Assembly: GCA_020634755.1 (NCBI GenBank)
Contig: JACKBC010000083.1
Span: 1 to 8,146 of the forward strand
Length of the DNA: 8,146 bases
Direction: 5' to 3'
DNA from: Caldilineaceae bacterium
Lineage (GTDB): Bacteria; Chloroflexota; Anaerolineae; Caldilineales; Caldilineaceae
In this document: in pieces, positions 1 through 3,807 of the stretch
Numbering within the stretch: the first letter of the stretch is position 1
How the letters are laid out: every line of letters starts with the position of its first letter
Position numbers and translations under genes: made by a program
The notes under the pieces: model-generated
What the model was told of the DNA's origin: nothing
Databases searched by the model: none
The model's input: the letters and a program-made list of their open reading frames with translations, nothing else

Positions 1-2
1 AT

Positions 3-17
3 GCTGCGTAAGTCGTG
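3..17 (-). repeat. Partial terminus of the 85-bp MITE-like repeat
   Basis: These 15 bases are identical to one end of the element at 3458-3542 (its last 15 bases) and, in reverse complement, to the first 15 bases of the element at 2371-2455. They contain the shared 10-base core TGCGTAAGTC at 5-14. The two bases before them already differ from the full copies, so the window holds either a diverged copy cut by the window edge or a short relic. The strand given is relative to the copy at 2371-2455 taken as +. A target duplication cannot be tested because the other end lies outside. Confidence 0.6.
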
Positions 18-32
18 AAAAGTAATGTTTAT

Positions 33-54
33 TCAATCACGCCTGCGTGATTGA
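33..54. promoter_or_regulatory. Perfect palindrome in the leader of the first operon (possible operator)
   Basis: The arms TCAATCACGC (33-42) and GCGTGATTGA (45-54) are perfect reverse complements separated by CT. The site ends 36 bases before the ATG of the first gene. Neither side has a T-tract, so an intrinsic terminator is unlikely. A dyad of this size and position fits a binding site for a dimeric regulator, or a hairpin in the 5' leader. The AraC-type regulator that closes the operon is one candidate partner, although AraC-family sites are more often direct repeats. The role is inferred; the palindrome itself is certain. Confidence 0.5.
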
Positions 55-80
55 GCGTATCCGCGAGCACGAAGCCGATT

Positions 81-84
81 GGAG
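81..84 (+). promoter_or_regulatory. Ribosome binding site deciding the first start
   Basis: GGAG lies 6 bases before the ATG at 91. It overlaps the region just after an in-frame TTG at 79, which therefore cannot use it. This makes ATG 91 the preferred start. Confidence 0.6.
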
Positions 85-90
85 ATATGC

Positions 91-612
91 ATGTACATGA
101 AAACCCATATGCTAGCTGCATTGCGTGAGGAATTCGACCACTGGGAAAGCGTGCTGGCCAGCCTGAGTGAAGCGCAGATCACCGCCCAACCCGACCCAAA
201 CGAACTGTCGCTCAAAGACGAACTTGCCCACCTGTGGGCTTGGCAGCAGCGCTCGATTGCGCGCATGGAAGCGGGGGTGAACAACACGGAGCCGCAGATG
301 CCGCAGTGGTGGCCAGACGCCACAGTCATCAGGGCAGATGCCGAGGCTGATCATGAAGCAATCAACGATCAAATTAATGCACAGATCTATGAACTGTACC
401 GCGAGCACCCCTGGTCACAGGTGTATGCGGCGTGGCGCACCGCGTTTCTCCACTTTTTGACCGTCAGCCAACAGGTCTCAGAACCAGCGCTGCTCGATGC
501 CGGTCGCTATACGTGGCTCAGTGGCTACTCGCTGGCTGATGTCCTGCTGGGCTCCTATGACCATCATCAAGAACATTTGGACAAATTATTGGCCCGGTTA
601 AATCAGGAGTAA
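91..612 (+). CDS. DinB superfamily four-helix protein, ClbS/DfsB-like
   Basis: The protein is 173 aa and fits the DinB/YfiT-like four-helix-bundle superfamily, with most resemblance to the ClbS/DfsB (DUF1706) branch. Visible marks are a conserved core segment with ELSLKDELAHLWAWQ around residues 38-52 (His47), a second-half segment ending in YTWLSGYSLADVLLGSYDHH, and a His cluster at 158, 159 and 162 near the C-terminus. Family members often bind a metal through such histidines. ClbS itself is a colibactin self-resistance hydrolase, but that activity cannot be assumed here. No signal peptide or membrane segment is seen, so it is probably cytosolic. ATG 91 is chosen because GGAG sits 6 bases upstream; ATG 97 is an alternative. 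It is first in a tight operon, 5 bp before the hydrolase fusion. Confidence 0.8.
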   Translation: MYMKTHMLAALREEFDHWESVLASLSEAQITAQPDPNELSLKDELAHLWAWQQRSIARMEAGVNNTEPQMPQWWPDATVIRADAEADHEAINDQINAQIYELYREHPWSQVYAAWRTAFLHFLTVSQQVSEPALLDAGRYTWLSGYSLADVLLGSYDHHQEHLDKLLARLNQE

Positions 613-617
613 TTCAT

Positions 618-1637
618 ATGACGAAAGCTACCACTCAGGCAAGCGCTTTGCCCAAAATTAGCGCGCCGGCCTTGCGTGCGTTAAACAATGCTGGCTATGA
701 CACGTTGGACGCGCTCACTAAAGTAAGCGAGACTGACCTTGCCAAGCTGCACGGCGTGGGACCCAAAGCGCTGGGCATCCTGCGTGATGCGCTGGCCGCC
801 CAAGGCTTGGCCTTTGCCGGTACGCAAACCAACCACAAAGGCGCGTATGCCGAGGTCAATGGGATTCGGCTCTATTATCAATTTCATGGCCAGCCTTTAT
901 CCCAAGACGTTCCGCTGGTAATGCTCCACGGCGGTTTTAGCCGGATCGAAATGATGCATGAGCTGATCGATGCGCTCGGTGGTGAACGCACAATCATCGG
1001 CGTGGATCTACAGGGCCATGGGCGCACCGCGGATATCGACCGCCCGATTCGCTACGCGTTCTGCGCCGATGACATTGGCGGTTTCATCCAGCATCTTGGT
1101 CTCGCCCAGGTGGATCTCTTGGGCTATTCGTTTGGGGGCGGGGTCGCACTGCGTACGGCCATTCAATATCCGCAGTTGGTGCGCAAGCTGATCCTGCTGT
1201 CGACGCCAACCCGCCAAAGCGGGTGGTTGCCCGACGTGCGGGAGGGCATGCATGGCATTAGTTCCGCCATTGCAGAAGCCATGCAGAGTACGCCGATGTA
1301 CCAGCATTACGCCGAAGTTGCGCCCCACCCCGAAGATTTTCCCCAATTGCTCGACAAGATGGGCGATCTTATGCGTCAGCAGAATGATTCGACCGCCGAC
1401 ATCGCCGGTTTAACCATGCCGGTTATGCTCATCTACGGCGACGCCGACAGCATTGCGCCCAGCCACGCCGCTGAGTTCTTTGACCTGCTCGGTGGCGGTC
1501 AACGCGATGGGGGTTGGGATGGCTCCGGTATGACGCCCCATCGCCTGGTCATTCTGCCCGGCACCACACACTACAATGTCCATGAATCATCGCTGGTGCC
1601 GATGATGGTGCAGCCATTTCTGAATGAAGCCGGATAA
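618..1637 (+). CDS. Helix-hairpin-helix / alpha-beta hydrolase fusion protein
   Basis: The protein is 339 aa with two parts. Residues about 11-66 form a helix-hairpin-helix module (PKISAPALRALNNAGYDTL, then LHGVGPKALGILRDAL), of the kind found in stand-alone small HhH proteins and in the RNA polymerase alpha C-terminal domain. Residues about 77-336 are an alpha/beta hydrolase: HGG oxyanion region at 104-106, nucleophile elbow GYSFGG with Ser171, likely acid Asp277 in YGDADSIAP, and likely base His318 in GTTHYN. The triad is complete, so an active serine hydrolase is expected; the substrate is unknown. HhH modules usually bind DNA without sequence specificity or mediate protein contacts, which is unusual on a small-molecule hydrolase. 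No signal peptide is seen. Start ATG 618 has AGGAG at 605-609, 8 bases upstream. It sits between the DinB-like and AraC genes in one operon. Confidence 0.88.
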   Translation: MTKATTQASALPKISAPALRALNNAGYDTLDALTKVSETDLAKLHGVGPKALGILRDALAAQGLAFAGTQTNHKGAYAEVNGIRLYYQFHGQPLSQDVPLVMLHGGFSRIEMMHELIDALGGERTIIGVDLQGHGRTADIDRPIRYAFCADDIGGFIQHLGLAQVDLLGYSFGGGVALRTAIQYPQLVRKLILLSTPTRQSGWLPDVREGMHGISSAIAEAMQSTPMYQHYAEVAPHPEDFPQLLDKMGDLMRQQNDSTADIAGLTMPVMLIYGDADSIAPSHAAEFFDLLGGGQRDGGWDGSGMTPHRLVILPGTTHYNVHESSLVPMMVQPFLNEAG

Positions 1638-1645
1638 GAGTCAGC

Positions 1646-2332
1646 ATGACGCTACAAGTTGAACAACGCCCATCCGATTCGCCTTATATCGAAACGGTCA
1701 TGCACGGCCATTCGCTGGCATATGGTTCGGCCATCCGCCCTGCCGAGGCGCATTGGCACATGGTTTTTGTGCATGAACAGGGCCAAGTCCATCCGCTGCT
1801 GGTGGGGCCGTGGCGCAGCGCCGGCATTGCCGAATGGCAGGCGGGCGGCGAGATTTTGTGGGTAAAGTTCAAACTCGGCGTCTTTATGCCCCACTTGTCT
1901 TTTGCCCATCTGCTGGACAATGAACTGCATTTGCCGCAAGGCGCCGGGCCGACTTTCCGCCTCAAAAGCACAAGTTGGGAATTGCCGAGCTTTGACAACG
2001 TGGAAACCTTTGTCAACCGGCTGATCCACGACGAGATCCTGGTCCACGATCCGCTGGTCGGTACGGTGCTGGCGGCTGAGCCACATGATTTTGCGCCGCG
2101 TACCGTGCGTCACCGCTTTCAACGCGCCACCGGGCTATCACCCAAACAGATTCAACAGATGACGCGCGCCCAGCAGGCCGCGGCCCTGCTCCAACAGGGC
2201 GTCTCGATCCTCGATGCCGTTTACGAAGCCGGTTACTACGATCAACCCCACCTAACGCGCGCCCTGCGCCAATGGGTGGGCCATACCCCAGCCCAAATTC
2301 TCCACGTCGATAATATGGATGTTGAGATGTAG
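1646..2332 (+). CDS. AraC-family transcriptional regulator
   Basis: The protein is 228 aa. The C-terminal part, about residues 137-218, carries the double helix-turn-helix of the AraC/XylS family: a first HTH ending in PRTVRHRFQRATGLSPKQI (151-169) and a second centred on GVSILDAVYEAGYYDQPHLT (185-204), followed by the typical GHTPAQI (212-218). The N-terminal part (about 15-110) has the character of a small cupin-like effector-sensing or dimerisation domain rich in His and Trp (AEAHWHMVFVH, WVKFKLGVFMPHLSF). The ligand is unknown. It starts 8 bp after the hydrolase stop; its SD is weak (AAGAG, 1636-1640), suggesting coupling to upstream translation. As the last gene of the operon it probably regulates this operon or a nearby one; that is inferred. 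A repeat element begins 38 bp after its stop. Confidence 0.9.
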   Translation: MTLQVEQRPSDSPYIETVMHGHSLAYGSAIRPAEAHWHMVFVHEQGQVHPLLVGPWRSAGIAEWQAGGEILWVKFKLGVFMPHLSFAHLLDNELHLPQGAGPTFRLKSTSWELPSFDNVETFVNRLIHDEILVHDPLVGTVLAAEPHDFAPRTVRHRFQRATGLSPKQIQQMTRAQQAAALLQQGVSILDAVYEAGYYDQPHLTRALRQWVGHTPAQILHVDNMDVEM

Positions 2333-2364
2333 CGCGCCAGGTCGCATCCACCCATACTCGCCAA

Positions 2365-2370
2365 TCAGAT
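2365..2370. repeat. Left target-site duplication of first MITE-like element
   Basis: TCAGAT immediately precedes the element and matches ACAGAT at 2456-2461, immediately after it, at 5 of 6 bases. The single mismatch fits an older insertion. The element at 3458-3542 has a perfect 6-bp duplication, so a 6-bp target size is supported twice. Confidence 0.6.
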
Positions 2371-2455
2371 CACGACTTACGCAGCGCCTGTGGATCGACA
2401 GGAGAAGAGACTGTCTTTGGCGAGACGATTCTTACTCTAGGCTTGCGTAAGTCCT
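2371..2455 (+). mobile_element. 85-bp MITE-like non-autonomous element, copy A
   Basis: This 85-bp unit matches the reverse complement of 3458-3542 end to end without gaps: the first 32 and last 16 bases are identical, while the central 37 are strongly diverged. Its ends carry an imperfect terminal inverted repeat with a perfect 10-base core, GACTTACGCA at 2374-2383 and TGCGTAAGTC at 2444-2453. A 16-base near-palindrome (CCTGTGGATCGACAGG, 2387-2402) lies inside the left end. Flanking 6-mers TCAGAT/ACAGAT look like a target duplication. It has no coding capacity, so a transposase elsewhere in the genome would have to act on it. I cannot name the parent IS family. It lies between the AraC gene and the VOC gene and could also fold into a hairpin in read-through transcripts. 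Confidence 0.75.
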
Positions 2456-2461
2456 ACAGAT
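2456..2461. repeat. Right target-site duplication of first MITE-like element
   Basis: ACAGAT follows the element end directly and matches TCAGAT at 2365-2370 at five of six positions. Confidence 0.6.
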
Positions 2462-2486
2462 CAAATTTGCCATTTTATACAAGACT

Positions 2487-2514
2487 TTGCCGCTCAGCCC
2501 TGGTAGAATATACA
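2487..2514 (+). promoter_or_regulatory. Possible sigma70-type promoter for the VOC/DUF1801 pair
   Basis: TTGCCG (2487-2492) and TATACA (2509-2514) each match the consensus -35 and -10 at 4 of 6 bases with a 16-bp spacer. The pair lies 63 bases before the VOC start and just downstream of the first MITE-like element, so the cassette could be transcribed independently of the upstream operon. This is a weak pattern match only. Confidence 0.3.
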
Positions 2515-2564
2515 TGTTCCAGCAAACCTGTCGATACGCTGTGAAAGCGGCGCATCCATTCAAC

Positions 2565-2571
2565 AAAGGAG
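2565..2571 (+). promoter_or_regulatory. Ribosome binding site of the VOC gene
   Basis: AAAGGAG lies 6 bases before ATG 2578 but only 3 bases before the in-frame GTG 2575, which favours the ATG as start. Confidence 0.7.
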
Positions 2572-2577
2572 CATGTG

Positions 2578-3033
2578 ATGCAAAAGATTAACCCGTTTCT
2601 CTGGTTTGACGACAACGCGGAAGAAGCCATGAATTTCTACGTCTCAATCTTCGCAGACGCCCGCATTGTCAGCACTATGCCCGGGCCGGATGGCAAACTC
2701 ATGGGGGGGACGTTTGTCTTAGCGGGCCAGGAATTTATGGTGCTGAACGGCGGGCCCATGTATACATTTACGCCGGCGATTTCACTCTTTGTAAAATGTG
2801 AAACGCAGCAAGAGGTAGATCACTATTGGCAGAAGCTCACGGCGGGCGGTTGCGAAGAGCCCTGCGGCTGGCTCAAGGACAAGTTTGGCCTCTCCTGGCA
2901 GATCATCCCCAACGCACTGGGCGAATTACTCGGCGCCCCCGACCGGGAAAAGGCGGGGCGGGCGCTGCAAGCCATGTTGCAGATGAAGAAGATCGACATT
3001 GCCGCGCTGCAGGCGGCGTTCGATGGCGAGTAA
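2578..3033 (+). CDS. PhnB-like VOC (glyoxalase/bleomycin-resistance superfamily) protein
   Basis: The protein is 151 aa and belongs to the PhnB / 3-demethylubiquinone-9 3-methyltransferase-like branch of the vicinal oxygen chelate superfamily. It opens with QKINPFLWFDDNAEEAMNFY (2-21), the family's first beta-alpha unit, and carries the signature GWLKDKFGLSWQIIP (97-111). The C-terminal helix region (122-149) matches the usual DREKAGRALQAMLQMKKIDI ending. Members are small cytosolic dimers; their reactions are mostly unknown, and many lack a demonstrated enzyme activity. The name of the Pfam family does not imply ubiquinone methylation here. ATG 2578 is preferred to GTG 2575 on SD spacing. 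It is followed after 13 bp by the DUF1801 gene, a common partner of PhnB-like genes, and both lie between two inverted MITE-like elements. Confidence 0.9.
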   Translation: MQKINPFLWFDDNAEEAMNFYVSIFADARIVSTMPGPDGKLMGGTFVLAGQEFMVLNGGPMYTFTPAISLFVKCETQQEVDHYWQKLTAGGCEEPCGWLKDKFGLSWQIIPNALGELLGAPDREKAGRALQAMLQMKKIDIAALQAAFDGE

Positions 3034-3036
3034 GCG

Positions 3037-3044
3037 AAAAGGAG
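3037..3044 (+). promoter_or_regulatory. Ribosome binding site of the DUF1801 gene
   Basis: AAAAGGAG lies 2 bases before ATG 3047 and 5 bases before the next codon, GTG 3050. The spacing favours initiation at the GTG, although ATG is the stronger codon. The two possibilities differ by one residue. Confidence 0.6.
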
Positions 3045-3046
3045 CC

Positions 3047-3439
3047 ATGGTGAACAAAACAGGGGGGCAGTCGGTGGATGACTTTCTGGCCGCCTTGGAC
3101 CATCCCCACAAACCGGAGATTCTCGCGCTGCGCCAGATCATCCTGGCCGCCGACCCTCGCATCTGCGAGGAGATCAAGTGGAACGCGCCGAGCTTTCGCA
3201 CCACCGAGTCCTTTGCCACCTTTCACCTGCGCGGCAAGGGCGCCCTGCAACTGATTTTACACCTCGGCGCCAAAGTGCGGGAAACGGCTGCCACCGGCAT
3301 CGACGTTGCCGACCCCGCCGGCCTGCTCAAATGGCTGGCCCAGGATCGGGCCGCAGTGACCTTTACCAGCTTGGCTGAGGTACAGGCCAAACAACCTGCC
3401 TTCACCGCACTGATCCGGGCATGGATCGTTTATGTCTAG
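3047..3439 (+). CDS. DUF1801 (YdhG-like) domain protein
   Basis: The protein is 130 aa with a single DUF1801 domain. The hallmark segment is EEIKWNAPSFRTTESFATFH followed by LRGKGALQLILHLGAKVRE, with the preceding VDDFLAALDHPHKPEILALRQII helix region near the N-terminus. The family is compact, cytosolic and of unknown biochemical function; some members are grouped with iron-chaperone-like folds, which is not evidence for function here. The start is ATG 3047 or GTG 3050; longer in-frame starts (TTG 2999, ATG 3023) would lie inside the VOC gene and have no good SD. It is the second gene of a two-gene cassette, and a MITE-like element begins 18 bp after its stop. Confidence 0.88.
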   Translation: MVNKTGGQSVDDFLAALDHPHKPEILALRQIILAADPRICEEIKWNAPSFRTTESFATFHLRGKGALQLILHLGAKVRETAATGIDVADPAGLLKWLAQDRAAVTFTSLAEVQAKQPAFTALIRAWIVYV

Positions 3440-3451
3440 CGCGAACATTAC

Positions 3452-3457
3452 ACGTTT
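3452..3457. repeat. Left target-site duplication of second MITE-like element
   Basis: ACGTTT directly precedes the element and is repeated perfectly at 3543-3548, directly after it. Confidence 0.7.
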
Positions 3458-3542
3458 AGGACTTACGCAAGCCTCGAGGAAAAATCGCCAGGTCAGCTAT
3501 GTTATGCACGCCTGTCGATCCACAGGCGCTGCGTAAGTCGTG
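3458..3542 (-). mobile_element. 85-bp MITE-like non-autonomous element, copy B (inverted)
   Basis: This is the reverse-complement counterpart of 2371-2455, also exactly 85 bp. Terminal cores are GACTTACGCA (3460-3469) and TGCGTAAGTC (3530-3539). The near-palindrome CCTGTCGATCCACAGG is at 3511-3526. It is flanked by a perfect 6-bp direct repeat, ACGTTT, which fits a transposition target duplication and marks this copy as the better preserved insertion. No open reading frame of note is inside. It sits just after the DUF1801 stop codon and could provide a structured 3' end to that transcript. Confidence 0.8.
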
Positions 3543-3548
3543 ACGTTT
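3543..3548. repeat. Right target-site duplication of second MITE-like element
   Basis: ACGTTT directly follows the element and is identical to 3452-3457. Confidence 0.7.
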
Positions 3549-3678
3549 CTGTGGGTAGCTGGTCATTGCCATTCTCCCCCATGCGGCCCAAAAACCGGAC
3601 CATGAATGGCTTCCGTGTTTGGCCAGTAACCTATCGCGGGCAAAGTGGCTCTAGATTATTAGTAGATCGCAATCGCAA

Positions 3679-3720
3679 GAGATAGCGTCGGATTCAACTA
3701 ACTTGACTGACCGCTATCTC
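3679..3720 (+). promoter_or_regulatory. Long imperfect hairpin upstream of the uvrA-like gene
   Basis: GAGATAGCG (3679-3687) and CGCTATCTC (3712-3720) are perfect 9-base complements. The inner segments also pair imperfectly, closing with TCAA (3694-3697) and TTGA (3703-3706) around the five-base loop CTAAC. The whole is an 18-19-base-arm hairpin with small bulges. No T-tract follows, so it is not a standard terminator. It may be an operator dyad or a leader-RNA structure, depending on where transcription starts. Confidence 0.45.
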
Positions 3721-3741
3721 GCCAACACCGTTGCGGAATAC

Positions 3742-3750
3742 TGATACGAT
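3742..3750 (+). promoter_or_regulatory. Possible extended -10 promoter of the uvrA-like gene
   Basis: TGATACGAT fits the extended -10 pattern TGnTATAAT with 4 of 6 hexamer matches. The bases at a 17-bp spacing upstream (CCAACA) match the -35 consensus poorly. If used, the hairpin at 3679-3720 would lie just upstream of the promoter as a possible operator. Confidence 0.22.
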
Positions 3751-3807
3751 GAAAACAGTAACTATCAAATCTTTGTCCCATAGGGGCGCTTGACTGTAGA
3801 GGATTGC

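Larger units (their letters stand above)
3549..3807. other. Gene-free leader region before the uvrA-like gene
   Basis: Together with the MITE-like element before it, this makes a gap of more than 350 bases between the DUF1801 and uvrA-like genes. I see no credible coding region or RNA gene in 3549-3678. The rest holds an imperfect hairpin (3679-3720), a possible extended -10 (TGATACGAT, 3742-3750) and the SD of the downstream gene (AGAGGA, 3798-3803). It is visibly more AT-rich than the genes around it, as expected for a promoter region. Confidence 0.5.

Noticed and set aside
33..54. Intrinsic terminator for a gene left of the window
   Set aside because: The stem is strong, but no T-tract follows on either strand.
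2371..2455. CRISPR array or tandem repeat
   Set aside because: Only two full copies exist, about 1 kb apart and in opposite orientation, with no regularly spaced units.
2999..3046. N-terminal extension of the DUF1801 protein from TTG 2999 or ATG 3023
   Set aside because: It would overlap the VOC gene, encode a basic stretch not typical of the family, and ignore the good SD at 3037-3044.
2371..3542. Composite transposon carrying the VOC and DUF1801 genes
   Set aside because: Each repeat has its own flanking duplication and the outer flanks do not match, so two independent insertions explain the data better.
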